A stretch of DNA of 31,352 nt from Litorimonas sp964435725 (GTDB lineage Bacteria > Pseudomonadota > Alphaproteobacteria > Caulobacterales > Maricaulaceae): contig CAYTAJ010000023.1 of NCBI GenBank assembly GCA_964435725.1, positions 1-31,352 of the forward strand, given 5' to 3'. Numbering within the stretch: position 1 is the stretch's first letter; every line of letters begins with the position of its first letter. Positions 16,375-25,887 of this stretch are shown one piece after another. The translations under genes and the position numbers were made by a program. Below the pieces are notes generated by a model. It saw only the letters and a program-made list of their open reading frames with translations. It did no database searches and was not told where the DNA came from.

Positions 16375-16917
16375 TTAGAGGCCCGGCAGCTTAGGTCCAC
16401 CCGGACGTTTCGTGATTTCAACTTGGCCACCCCCCGTAGCCGCATTAATTGAACGCATGCGCTGTGCCTCCGCCTCTGCATCTAGCGGTATGAGCACACC
16501 ATTCTCATCAACCATTTGGCCATTTCGCCAAAACAGAATGCGGCTCGCAAACCCTTCTGTCTTACGCTCAACAGAATTTTGTCCGTCAATCTCGATACGA
16601 ATTTCCTGATTAGCACGCCCAACGCCCGCTTTGGACATTAATACAATCTCACCCCGACTCGGTTCTGCGGCGTCAATATCACCCACAAGGGCTTCACGTG
16701 CAGCACGTTGTGAATAGTTATTCTCAGCTGAGCTTTCGCCGATACGCGGAGGACGAAGGTTATATTCCGGCGGCACGACAAGCGGCGCTTTCGTCAGAAT
16801 GTTAAACTCATTCGGGGCTTCTTTGGTAAGACCCAGCGCACGGGATGTTGAACTACATCCAACCAGCATAACGGATGAAGCCGTCAGAAGAAAAACAGGG
16901 GCGATAATGCGACGCAT
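16375..16917 (-). CDS. DUF3035 lipoprotein (BamF-type BAM-complex candidate)
   Basis: This 180-aa outer-membrane lipoprotein has the signal MRRIIAPVFLLTASSVMLVGC (lipobox LVGC), then the DUF3035 pattern: NEFNILTKAPLVVPPEYNLRPP close to the lipidated end and a Pro/Gly-rich tail. DUF3035 proteins of alphaproteobacteria have been named BamF, a lineage-specific subunit of the outer-membrane beta-barrel assembly machine; I give this with moderate confidence. The start at 16917 is chosen because AAAGG lies 8-9 bases upstream, whereas the ATG at 16926 abuts it. It follows lspA in the same direction after about 70 bases, so its maturation enzyme is encoded just upstream. Confidence 0.85.
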   Translation of the reverse strand: MRRIIAPVFLLTASSVMLVGCSSTSRALGLTKEAPNEFNILTKAPLVVPPEYNLRPPRIGESSAENNYSQRAAREALVGDIDAAEPSRGEIVLMSKAGVGRANQEIRIEIDGQNSVERKTEGFASRILFWRNGQMVDENGVLIPLDAEAEAQRMRSINAATGGGQVEITKRPGGPKLPGL

Positions 16918-16988
16918 ATCAGGCATCCTTTGAAGTAATTTTTATTGGCTTTAACGCGTAATATCCGCGCGGCCAAGTGACCAAAATT

Positions 16989-17552
16989 TTATTTAACAGT
17001 TTTTGATGGGGTTTTTTCCTCATCTTTGACAAAGAATGACCCAATTATGAGCCCAATGACGCCGACAGTAATCGCGCTATCGGCGATATTAAAGACATAA
17101 TTAAAGCCAATATCGCTGAAATCGATAAAGTCTGTGACGGCCCCAAAGAAGAAACGATCAATCGCATTGCCAATCGCGCCGCCTATCACCAAACCGAAAG
17201 CCCATTTTGAAATCTTATCTTTTGTTTGGCCCAACACCCAGAATAAAATGGCACTCATGCCCAATGCGAATATCGTAAGCGCCCAGCGTTTCACCGGCGA
17301 GTCACCTTGAAGCAGTCCCCAGCTGATTCCCTGATTGCAAATCAGAGTCAGATCGACGATTGGACTGAAATCATAGGTCAAACCGGGGCGCGTATTGATC
17401 TCGCAAATATTGATAGGGACTTCAAAAAAGCGAATAGCCGCAAATTTTGTAATTTGATCAAAAATCACAACAAAAACCGGCAGAATGAACCCAAATTTCA
17501 GCCAAGTTTGGCGACGCTCTGCTTGATTTTCCATATTTTCGCTATCCGTCAT
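16989..17552 (-). CDS. lspA: Lipoprotein signal peptidase (signal peptidase II)
   Basis: This inner-membrane aspartyl protease removes signal peptides from diacylglyceryl-prolipoproteins. From ATG 17552 it is 187 aa with four membrane segments. Family motifs are FDQITK (31-36), CNQGISWGLL (72-81), GGAIGNAIDR with catalytic Asp132, and FNIADSAI with catalytic Asp158. The frame reaches a TTG at 17591, but ATG 17552 (or 17534) fits the usual length better. It heads a probable two-gene unit with the DUF3035 lipoprotein gene. The PhoD-like and NodB-like lipoproteins in this window would also be its clients. Confidence 0.96.
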   Translation of the reverse strand: MTDSENMENQAERRQTWLKFGFILPVFVVIFDQITKFAAIRFFEVPINICEINTRPGLTYDFSPIVDLTLICNQGISWGLLQGDSPVKRWALTIFALGMSAILFWVLGQTKDKISKWAFGLVIGGAIGNAIDRFFFGAVTDFIDFSDIGFNYVFNIADSAITVGVIGLIIGSFFVKDEEKTPSKTVK

Positions 17553-17744
17553 AACAGCGGCGCGATTGCCACGAACGGCGCGATTTGGCAATCATCTAAG
17601 TGTAATGAACGAAAAACGCGTCTTTTCACTGTAATTGTAACCAATCTTTCATTGGCGTTGCGCTTTAGAGACGTTAGGACAGTTCTGTAAAAATCGACGG
17701 AAAGGCCGTTTATTCGGTACATCTGCCACAGTGGGACATTGCAT

Positions 17745-20700
17745 ATGCTGACTTTAAAATCAGTCACCGTTAAATCCGCATCACGCTATCTCGGCTCTGC
17801 TTGTAGCGCGGCGATGATTTTAGGCTGGGGCAGCATGGCTACAGCTCAAGTCACCATCAGCGATGAGCGCACAGCACCCGTTGATACAACCACTGAAGGC
17901 GATGATGTTATCATCGATACCTCGGGCTCCGTCGTTGTTACGACAGCCGGACCAGCCGTTACGCTTAACTCTGATAATAGTCTCACCAATCAAGGCAGCA
18001 TCAGCATTGCAGATGTGGACGATGCAACGGGCGTTTCATTAGAAGGCGGGGCCAATCGGAGTTTTTCGAATATCGGTTCTATTTCGCTGACTGAAGAGAC
18101 ACCTGACACTGCTGATGCTGATGAAAATGGATTTAACGACCGATTTATACCAACCGGCTCAGGGCGCACGGGCATACTTATTTCAGGCGCCTCCCCTTTT
18201 GAAGGCGACATTACACTCGCAAGTGAAGTTGTAGACAGCATCACACGTACCTCTTCAGTAAGTGTACAAGGCAATGAGAGTTTCGGTGTCAATTTCGCAA
18301 CAGACCTTGTTGGTAACTTTACAAATGAAGGCTCCATAAGTCTCTCGGGCGATAATGGGTCTGCCGTCAATGTGGCGGGTAACGTTACCGGTGACTTAGA
18401 CAATCGCGGAACAATTAGTGTTTTGGGTGCTAATTCAACGGGATATTCCATATCTGGCGATATTGAAGGCGGCTTTGTCAACTCCGGAGCCATCGCCGCG
18501 AGTGGGTTTCTTACCAATAATCAGCGCCTGAATTTTGGCGGTACTGATTTATTAGGTCGAGAAGACTTAGCAGCTGATGATTTGGCAAATGCCGGCTCTG
18601 CCGTCTCTATATCTGGCAATATATCTGAAGGCATCCATTTTGACCTAAGAGAAGAACTTATCACAGACTCAGAAACAGGCGAGCCTGTTCTCGACGAGGA
18701 TGGAAATGAGACATTCTTTACAGCCAGCACATCTAATATTGCTCAATTTGGCAGTGCGCCTGCTGTCCTCATAAACGGTGATGGTACGCCAATTGCCATT
18801 GGGCGCGTTAGTCAAATAAGCGACCCGACAGATGATGATTTTGATGAGTCCCTTCGCTTTGGGTTTGTGAATGAAGGTACAATTAACTCGCAAGGTTTAT
18901 TCGACGATTTTGATGCGACTGTGATTTCTATCTCTCAAGCAACCATAGAAGGCGGGCTGAGCAACACGGGAACACTCAGCGTTTCAACATTCAGAAACTC
19001 CGAGCGTCCAGAGAACATTGATGTTACGGATGGCACTGGATTAGCGCGCGTCATCGTGCTCGGAGAAGGCGCTATTGTAGATCAAATCAATAATAGCGGT
19101 TTAATCAGAGCAACTGCCACCGAAGCTGTGGATGATTTCTTCGCTGATTCAACAGCGCCACAGGACTCTGTTGCCCTACAGGCTATCGCTATAGACATTG
19201 GTGTTGGAGCGACAACAACATCAATTACAAATTCAGGTGTAATCAGTACAGTTTTGATTGGTCGTCAAGGTGAGGCTTATGCCGTACGGGATCTCTCCGG
19301 ATCACTTACCTCATTCGTAAATGAAGGCGGTGTTTTAACTTTGGGTCAAAACTCAGACTCGACCGGAGAAGAAGAGGTCGATTTCGCGCTTGTTGCTCTT
19401 GATGTCTCGACAAATACATCCGGTTTTACTTTTACCCAACGCCTCGCAGAGGATGAAGATACAACAGACGATGTGACACCGACTGAGCCGTTTTTAATCG
19501 GTGATATGCGTTTTGGTTCAGGAGATGATACGGTCGATATATCTTCAGGAACTGTAACAGGCGATATAGATTTTGCCGAAGGCGAAGATCAATTATTATT
19601 ATCGGGCGGAGCGTCTTTTGGAGGATCAATCACGGATGATGGCACGCTAACAATTGCTGTTACAGACTCTAGTACGCTAGCCTTAACGGTTGGCGAACCT
19701 CTCGCTGTTGCTGATGCGAGTTTCGGAGCTGGATCAACATTTTCCCCCACTATTGATGGCTCCACCGGAACGGCTTCGACACTCGTCGCAACGGGTGATA
19801 TACTTTTTGATGATGGCAGTTTTATTTCTCCGCGTTTTACATCAATTGTAGACAATGATCTCGGCGCAGTTTTCTCAATTGCGAGCGCGGATGGAATTTT
19901 GACAGCCTCCGATATTTTATTAGCCGAGCTCAATGCATCAACATCTGACGGCACAACACCCTTCTTGTATGATTTTGAATATGGAACAGATCTGATCGAT
20001 GGGTCTGAAGCCTTGATCGTAACTGTAACGCTCCGCGACCCTAACCTATCTATTGAACAAGGCGGGTTAGGCTTAGATAGTGTGCAGGCCGCAGCCTTTG
20101 ATCAAACGCGAACAGCCCTCGTCGCCAATACAGATCTCGGCTCTGCCATTGCTAATATTACGGATGGTGATGAATTTAACCGGGCTTACAACCAACTTCT
20201 TCCCGAATTTTCTGCCGCGGCTCGTGAGTTTGTTCTTGCCAATGTTGATGGTGCCACAGGGGCTGTTGGTAGCCATTTGGACACAGCTAGACGCTCTCCA
20301 GAGAAAACAGGAGGGGCTTGGCTGCAGGAATTTGCCTATTTCGCGGATCGCGAACTCGCTGGATTGTCAGAACAATATCGCGGCGCCGGCTTTGGTTTTA
20401 CAGGTGGTTTGGACACAGCCTTCGGTCCGTTCCATGCAGTGGGCGTGAATTTTGGTTTTGCCTCAACGGAAATTGAAGACGTTGGTGGGACAGACGAACC
20501 GCTGGACGTGATTACGCTTCAAGCCGGACTTTACGCGGGACTGGCAAGAGCCATGGGAAGCGGCGAGCTCGGTCTCGAGCTGTATGCCGGTGGCGGTTAC
20601 AACCAGTTTGAACAAAATCGCGTTGTCCGCATTAATGACTTCTTTGGCCAAGCCAGCTCTGATTATGCCGGTACACATTTAAATGGTTCTGCGCGTCTCG

Positions 20701-21155
20701 GTTATGACATCGCTCTATCGGATCGTTTTTGGATTAGACCTTCAGTATCATTAGATTATTTACGCCTATCGGAAGACGGCTACACGGAAACAGGGACGGA
20801 AGGGATTGCCCTTGATGTCAGCAGCCGCGTATCCGAACGCGCCTCAGCCTCTGCCATGCTCAATATGGGCGCCAAATTCCAAGGAAGACGGACATGGATT
20901 AGACCTGCCGTGCGTGTCGGTTACAGACAGGCTCTGCTTAATGATCCTGTCTTGACGGAATTCGCTTTCGCCGGATTAAGCAATGCAGAACGCGCCACGC
21001 TTAATTCTATGGGCTTCCCGGATAGTGGGTTCTTAGTGGGCTTCTCCATTGCAGCGGGTTCAGAATATTCGTCTATCGGCTTTGATGTGGATAGTGATAT
21101 TCGTGACGGCTTTATTCGTCATACAGGCCGCGTGGTTATCCGCCTCTTATTCTAA
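17745..21155 (+). CDS. Large autotransporter (type Va secretion) with repetitive beta-helical passenger
   Basis: This 1136-aa outer-membrane protein starts with a signal peptide (to about residue 35, ending ATAQ). The passenger (about 36-850) is built of irregular repeats of the form Asn-x-Gly-(Ser/Thr)-Ile-Ser, e.g. LTNQGSISI, FSNIGSISL, FTNEGSISL, LDNRGTISV, FVNSGAIAA, typical of a right-handed beta-helix. It is very acidic and carries no protease or other catalytic motif I can see, so adhesion is a likely role. From about 855 (GGAWLQEFAYF) a 12-strand barrel domain runs to the terminal VVIRLLF, ending in the expected Phe. ATG 17745 is preferred to the TTG at 17739. The gene is divergent from lspA and its stop is 11 bases before the proposed glnE start. 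Confidence 0.93.
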   Translation: MLTLKSVTVKSASRYLGSACSAAMILGWGSMATAQVTISDERTAPVDTTTEGDDVIIDTSGSVVVTTAGPAVTLNSDNSLTNQGSISIADVDDATGVSLEGGANRSFSNIGSISLTEETPDTADADENGFNDRFIPTGSGRTGILISGASPFEGDITLASEVVDSITRTSSVSVQGNESFGVNFATDLVGNFTNEGSISLSGDNGSAVNVAGNVTGDLDNRGTISVLGANSTGYSISGDIEGGFVNSGAIAASGFLTNNQRLNFGGTDLLGREDLAADDLANAGSAVSISGNISEGIHFDLREELITDSETGEPVLDEDGNETFFTASTSNIAQFGSAPAVLINGDGTPIAIGRVSQISDPTDDDFDESLRFGFVNEGTINSQGLFDDFDATVISISQATIEGGLSNTGTLSVSTFRNSERPENIDVTDGTGLARVIVLGEGAIVDQINNSGLIRATATEAVDDFFADSTAPQDSVALQAIAIDIGVGATTTSITNSGVISTVLIGRQGEAYAVRDLSGSLTSFVNEGGVLTLGQNSDSTGEEEVDFALVALDVSTNTSGFTFTQRLAEDEDTTDDVTPTEPFLIGDMRFGSGDDTVDISSGTVTGDIDFAEGEDQLLLSGGASFGGSITDDGTLTIAVTDSSTLALTVGEPLAVADASFGAGSTFSPTIDGSTGTASTLVATGDILFDDGSFISPRFTSIVDNDLGAVFSIASADGILTASDILLAELNASTSDGTTPFLYDFEYGTDLIDGSEALIVTVTLRDPNLSIEQGGLGLDSVQAAAFDQTRTALVANTDLGSAIANITDGDEFNRAYNQLLPEFSAAAREFVLANVDGATGAVGSHLDTARRSPEKTGGAWLQEFAYFADRELAGLSEQYRGAGFGFTGGLDTAFGPFHAVGVNFGFASTEIEDVGGTDEPLDVITLQAGLYAGLARAMGSGELGLELYAGGGYNQFEQNRVVRINDFFGQASSDYAGTHLNGSARLGYDIALSDRFWIRPSVSLDYLRLSEDGYTETGTEGIALDVSSRVSERASASAMLNMGAKFQGRRTWIRPAVRVGYRQALLNDPVLTEFAFAGLSNAERATLNSMGFPDSGFLVGFSIAAGSEYSSIGFDVDSDIRDGFIRHTGRVVIRLLF

Positions 21156-21169
21156 GAGCGTTTCCGATT
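21153..21169 (+). promoter_or_regulatory. Candidate ribosome-binding site and AUU start of glnE
   Basis: The autotransporter stop sits in TAAGAG (21153-21158), a Shine-Dalgarno-like sequence. Eight bases later is ATT (21167-21169), in the glnE frame. No ATG, GTG or TTG exists in that frame between the upstream stop (21104-21106) and TTG 21407, although conserved GlnE sequence is already present by about 21180. An AUU start, known from infC, is the simplest reading from sequence alone. Confidence 0.4.
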
Positions 21170-23764
21170 ACGTTTACGCAACATAGCCCCTATCTGTCGG
21201 GGCTATATGAACGTTATGGAGAGATTTCGGACAGTCTCGAAACACTAACAGAAGCCGCACGTAACGCGCCTTCCTCTGATACTCTTCAAGACCTTAAAAA
21301 CAAATTTGCGCTGCGTTGGACCTATGAAAGGCAGGCTGGAAAACGTGACTTTGATGCACTTGGATATGCCCAGACAGCCTTTGCTGACAGCACGATTGAG
21401 GCAGCCTTGCGCCTCGCATGGGCGGAAACATGTAAACGGTATGCAATAAAAGCCGAACGACCGGATGGCCTTTTCATTCTTGGCTTAGGCAAGCTTGGCG
21501 GGCATGATCTCAACTTTTCATCGGATATTGATCTTATTGGCTTTTATGACCCCGATATATTGCCGGTCTCTGCGAATAAGGGCCAAGCTTTCATCACCAA
21601 TCAGTGTCTAAAAACGCTGACGCAAATTCTTACTTCGCGAAATGGTCCTGAGCATATCTGGCGGGTGGATTGGCGTTTGCGGCCCGAAAGCTCCGGTACG
21701 GGCCTCACCATGTCCACGGCAAAGGCCGAAAAATTCTATTTCTTCCGCGCCCTTCCTTGGCATCGTTTGGCACTGATGAAAGCACGTGTAGTGGCGGGGG
21801 ATAAAGCCTGCGGTGAGGCCTTTTTGGAGAGCTTAGCCCCCTTTATTTGGCCCCAAAATCTCGACTTTCGCGCCTTAGATGACCTCGCGGACCTAAAGAC
21901 GCGCATCAATGCAGAGCACCCCGGCCTGATGCAAGAAAGAGAGGCCCACGCACCGATTACGCCATTAGCGGAAGGCTTTAATCTTAAACTCGGCTCAGGC
22001 GGCATTAGAGAAATTGAATTTATCGCCAATGCGCAACAACTCATATGGGGTGGCAAACAAACTAAGCTTCGGACGACCAATACACGAAACGCCCTGAGCG
22101 CCCTGACATCACTTGAGCATTTATCGCCCGAAGATAGCGAGACCTTACGTCAACATTACGTAAAACTGCGCGACATAGAGAACGCCGTTCAGATGTTACG
22201 GAATGAACAAACACATATTGTTCCTGATAACAAGGATGACAAAGACGCCCTCCTCTCTTTGACAGGCTATTCTGATTGGGAGGCACTCTCGAAAGAGATT
22301 TTTGACATTCGGCAGAGCGTGAATGGTTATTTTTCTAAACTCTTTGAGGCTGAAACCGTAGCAAACGCTTCGGAAACACATGCAACAGAGCTGACAACCT
22401 TATCGACCGTAGGGCAAGACATCGCAGAGTCTTGGCGTAACGGTTTTGACGCCCATGGCCTTCAACCCTCACTCAAGGGCAAATATCAAGCGCTGGGTGA
22501 ACGTCTTTTAGATCGCGTTTTCAGCAGCGTCGCTGATACGGAAATGGCCTTAGAAAATATTGATCGTTTCCTGAAATCTATATCGCGCTCTGCTCAATAT
22601 CTTGACCTCTTGGATAGGCATGAAGCGCTGTTGGACACGATCATCACGCCCTTGCTTCACTCGTCGCATATGACATCCCTTTTGGAGCAGTCACCGCATA
22701 TTATTGATATCTTTCTTCTCCCTCAATTTTCTGAGACACCGAATGCGAGTGCTGTTTTATCGGATCAGGATTACGGTCTTCGCCTCGATCGTTTGAGGCG
22801 ATTCGTAAATGAACATCTCTTTTATTATTATCACCGTTTTATGGAAAAGGATGACAGCCTTAAAACGCTACAAAACAATCTTACACAACTCGCTGAAGTC
22901 ACGATTGAAACGTCTATCACCATCGTCAAAGAGGAGCTCGCCCTTGAACCCCTTCCGATGACTGTTTTAGGTCTAGGAAAGATGGGCACCCGCACAATGG
23001 CGCCAAAATCCGATCTGGACCTCGTCTTTATCTTTGATGACACTGTTGAGAGTGAAAAGGCGAGTCAGATCGTTAGGCGTCTTCGGACAACGCTGACGAC
23101 GCCGCTCAAAGAAGGCATTGCTTATGAACTTGATATGCGTTTACGGCCTTCGGGTCGGAGCGGGCCACCCGCTGTAAAACTCTCAAGTTTTAAAAATCAT
23201 CATGAAAACCGCGCCCATAGCTGGGAGCATATCGCCCTCGCCCATGCGCGCTGCGTGGCGGGTGATTTAACCCTCGGGAAAAAGGTGGAGGGATTTTGCC
23301 AAGACATACTCTCACGCCCGCGCAATGATGTGCAGTTTCTACAAGATGCAAAGATTATGTGGGGCCGCATCCAAGCCGAGCGTATTATGGAAACGGACGA
23401 AAGCCATTGTAATGCCAAGCTTCGTCCCGGTGGTCTAATGCAAGCCCAATATATTCAAGCCTGTCGCGCTGTGTTAGGATTACCCGTCTCAGACGCGTTA
23501 GAAGCCGCTATTGAATTTTGGCAATATCAACAGATTTGGGAGCGCTTATTAGGATTAAAGACCAAACCTTTCAGCCATGTGCCTGAACGCTTCCATCAAA
23601 AGGTTTTTCAAAACCAAGGCAAAAACCTTTCGCTTAAAAATTATATTCGCGCTCAGGCTAAACACGCCAAGATCGTTAGGTCTTTGACCAACACCCTATT
23701 TACTAAAGTCGAACTACCGGATGATGAAACGAGTTACCACATTGAGTGGATAACCTCTAAATAA
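21167..23764 (+). CDS. glnE: Bifunctional glutamine synthetase adenylyltransferase / adenylyl-removing enzyme
   Basis: GlnE adenylylates and deadenylylates glutamine synthetase in response to PII and glutamine, tuning ammonia assimilation. Both nucleotidyltransferase domains are visible: the N-terminal (removing) one with GLGKLGGHDLNFSSDIDLI (21481-21540) and the C-terminal (adenylylating) one with GLGKMG then PKSDLDLVFIFDD (about 22969-23041), joined by the helical region. Conserved N-terminal text (QHSPYLSGLYERYGE, then FADSTIEAALRLAWAE) begins before the first canonical start codon in frame (TTG 21407), so that start would delete conserved sequence. Counting from AUU 21167 gives 865 aa, slightly short at the N-terminus compared with about 950 in enterics. 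A true N-terminal loss or a sequence error is the alternative. Confidence 0.9.
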   Translation: MTFTQHSPYLSGLYERYGEISDSLETLTEAARNAPSSDTLQDLKNKFALRWTYERQAGKRDFDALGYAQTAFADSTIEAALRLAWAETCKRYAIKAERPDGLFILGLGKLGGHDLNFSSDIDLIGFYDPDILPVSANKGQAFITNQCLKTLTQILTSRNGPEHIWRVDWRLRPESSGTGLTMSTAKAEKFYFFRALPWHRLALMKARVVAGDKACGEAFLESLAPFIWPQNLDFRALDDLADLKTRINAEHPGLMQEREAHAPITPLAEGFNLKLGSGGIREIEFIANAQQLIWGGKQTKLRTTNTRNALSALTSLEHLSPEDSETLRQHYVKLRDIENAVQMLRNEQTHIVPDNKDDKDALLSLTGYSDWEALSKEIFDIRQSVNGYFSKLFEAETVANASETHATELTTLSTVGQDIAESWRNGFDAHGLQPSLKGKYQALGERLLDRVFSSVADTEMALENIDRFLKSISRSAQYLDLLDRHEALLDTIITPLLHSSHMTSLLEQSPHIIDIFLLPQFSETPNASAVLSDQDYGLRLDRLRRFVNEHLFYYYHRFMEKDDSLKTLQNNLTQLAEVTIETSITIVKEELALEPLPMTVLGLGKMGTRTMAPKSDLDLVFIFDDTVESEKASQIVRRLRTTLTTPLKEGIAYELDMRLRPSGRSGPPAVKLSSFKNHHENRAHSWEHIALAHARCVAGDLTLGKKVEGFCQDILSRPRNDVQFLQDAKIMWGRIQAERIMETDESHCNAKLRPGGLMQAQYIQACRAVLGLPVSDALEAAIEFWQYQQIWERLLGLKTKPFSHVPERFHQKVFQNQGKNLSLKNYIRAQAKHAKIVRSLTNTLFTKVELPDDETSYHIEWITSK
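21183..21206 (+). promoter_or_regulatory. mRNA hairpin just inside glnE
   Basis: ATAGCCCC and GGGGCTAT form a perfect 8-bp stem with an 8-base loop, starting 16 bases after the proposed AUU. There is no U tract, so it is not an intrinsic terminator of the autotransporter transcript. It could modulate initiation of glnE. Confidence 0.45.
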
Positions 23765-23824
23765 AGCCCTTGCCTCAGACGGCAGAGACTCCATATTGCA
23801 AAAACGATTCATTCAGAGATTTTT

Positions 23825-25825
23825 ATGGCCGCTGCAAAAAAGAAAGACCTCTTTGCTGAAAAAGCTGATGCTGCGAGTAAGGCTTACTCGGCCAAAGACA
23901 TTCGTGTGCTTGAGGGCTTGGAGCCTGTGCGTTTACGCCCCGGTATGTATATTGGCGGGACGGATGATCGCGCGCTTCATCACCTTTTCGCTGAAGTTAT
24001 TGATAACTCAATGGATGAGGCCGTGGCCGGACACGCGACGCGTATCGAAGTCGAGCTAGACGCTGACGGATATCTCTCTATTTCAGATAATGGGCGCGGC
24101 ATCCCGATTGATCCACACCCAAAATATCCAAAAAAATCTGCGCTTGAAGTCATTATGACCGAGCTACACTCCGGCGGTAAATTCAGCTCTGATGCCTATG
24201 AAACCTCCGGCGGTTTGCATGGTGTGGGTGTGTCCGTCGTGAACGCTCTCTCTGATTTTCTCGAGGTTGAAGTCGCAAAGAATAAACAGCTTTACCGTAT
24301 GGAATTTTCCCGCGGCAAACCCAAAAGCAAATTAGAAAAACTCGGCGCCATTAATAATCGCCGTGGCACGAAAGTCCGCTTCCATCCTGATCCGGAAATC
24401 TTCGGGGCAAAAGCCCGCTTTAAAGCCGCCCGCCTCTTTCGTATGGCACGCGCCAAGGCCTATCTCGAACCGGGTGTAGAAATCCGTTGGAAATGCGCGC
24501 CCGAGCTTGTCAAACAAACTGACGACATAGAGGCCGAAGCCGTCTTCCATTTCCCCGGGGGCTTGGCCGACTTTTTACAAGAGACTCTGGGCAAGAAAGT
24601 CACCATCACCTCAGAGCTTTTTGCCGGACGGTCGAAGAAAACAGACGGTCATGGCCGTGTCGAATGGGCTGTTACTTGGAGCCCAGAAGGGTTCGGAGAA
24701 GCCGATAGCTTTGTGCGCTCCTATTGTAACACTGTCCCCACACCGGAAGGCGGCACACACGTCGCCGGTCTTCGCGCCGCTATCACCAAAGGCTTGCGCG
24801 CTTATGCTGATATTGCGGGCATGGGAAAAAAATTCAGCCATGTGCAACCCGATGACGTAATGTTTGGTGCAGGCGCACTCGTCTCGGTCTTTATTTCTGA
24901 TCCTGATTTTGTGGGGCAAACCAAAGACCGATTGTCCAGTTCAGAAGCGACCAAGCTGGTTGAAAATGCGGTGCGTGATCCATTTGATCATTGGCTCGCC
25001 AAGTCACCCAAGGACGCCAATAAGCTTCTGGAATGGGCCATTGAACGCGCCGATGAGCGGGTGAAACGCCGTAAAGCACGGGATGTGAAACGGAAATCTG
25101 CCACGAAGAAACTTCGCCTTCCCGGTAAGCTGGCCGACTGTTCCAATAAAGGCTCAGAGGACACAGAAATCTTCATCGTTGAGGGTGACTCGGCGGGCGG
25201 TTCGGCCAAGCAAGCCCGTGATCGTAAGACACAAGCCATTCTGCCGCTCAAAGGTAAAATCCTGAACGTTGAATCGGCCACCATGGATAAAATTCAACGC
25301 AATGCTGAAATCAATGATCTCTGTGTCGCGCTTGGCGTCGGCTTAGGTAAGAAGTTTGATACAGATGATCTGCGCTATGAACGCGTCGTTATCATGACCG
25401 ATGCCGATGTGGACGGGGCGCATATCGCAGCTTTGCTGATCACCTTCTTCTATCGTTACACGCCCGGTCTTATTGAAGAGGGTCGCCTCTTCATGGCGAT
25501 GCCGCCGCTTTATAAAATGACGGCTGGTGGGACGACTGTTTACGCCATTGATGACAAACACCGCGAAGAGCTGATGAACACGGTTTTTAAGGGGAAATCC
25601 AAAGTCGATATTGGTCGTTTTAAAGGTCTCGGTGAGATGAACCCGAACCAGCTTAAATCGACGACCATGGACCCGAAAACCCGAACCCTCGCCCGTATCA
25701 CGATTGACCCGAGCGCTCTCCCTACAACGGAGGCTCTTGTTGAAACTTTAATGGGCAAACGCGCAGACTTGCGTTTCCAATATATTCAAGACCACGCCCA
25801 ATTTATCGAAGAGGTCGATGTTTAG
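23825..25825 (+). CDS. parE: DNA topoisomerase IV subunit B
   Basis: ParE supplies the ATPase half of topoisomerase IV, which unlinks replicated chromosomes with ParC (not in this window). The 666-aa protein has the GHKL ATPase domain (LRPGMYIGGTD at 37-47, VIDNSMDEA with Mg-binding Asn61, DNGRGIP, and SGGLHGVGVSVVNALS), then the transducer domain, then the TOPRIM domain with EGDSAGGSAKQARDRKTQAI (about 455) and MTDADVDGAHI (about 523). The end, FIEEVDV, is the usual short C-terminus. The RPGMYIGGTD text and ParE-like TOPRIM favour parE over gyrB. It starts 60 bases after glnE with GAGA before the ATG. Confidence 0.96.
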   Translation: MAAAKKKDLFAEKADAASKAYSAKDIRVLEGLEPVRLRPGMYIGGTDDRALHHLFAEVIDNSMDEAVAGHATRIEVELDADGYLSISDNGRGIPIDPHPKYPKKSALEVIMTELHSGGKFSSDAYETSGGLHGVGVSVVNALSDFLEVEVAKNKQLYRMEFSRGKPKSKLEKLGAINNRRGTKVRFHPDPEIFGAKARFKAARLFRMARAKAYLEPGVEIRWKCAPELVKQTDDIEAEAVFHFPGGLADFLQETLGKKVTITSELFAGRSKKTDGHGRVEWAVTWSPEGFGEADSFVRSYCNTVPTPEGGTHVAGLRAAITKGLRAYADIAGMGKKFSHVQPDDVMFGAGALVSVFISDPDFVGQTKDRLSSSEATKLVENAVRDPFDHWLAKSPKDANKLLEWAIERADERVKRRKARDVKRKSATKKLRLPGKLADCSNKGSEDTEIFIVEGDSAGGSAKQARDRKTQAILPLKGKILNVESATMDKIQRNAEINDLCVALGVGLGKKFDTDDLRYERVVIMTDADVDGAHIAALLITFFYRYTPGLIEEGRLFMAMPPLYKMTAGGTTVYAIDDKHREELMNTVFKGKSKVDIGRFKGLGEMNPNQLKSTTMDPKTRTLARITIDPSALPTTEALVETLMGKRADLRFQYIQDHAQFIEEVDV

Positions 25826-25887
25826 AAATTTATATAAATGGTCGATTTATGGCGGCGGTAAAATTTAGATCGAATTAAGAGGCGTCC

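Noticed and set aside
18669..18893. Antisense and alternate-frame ORFs inside the autotransporter and other genes
   Set aside because: They lie wholly inside well-supported genes, lack ribosome-binding sites and have low-complexity products.
21407..23764. TTG at 21407 as the start of glnE
   Set aside because: It would remove about 80 residues that include conserved GlnE sequence (SPYL... and FADSTIEAAL), while the frame stays open upstream.
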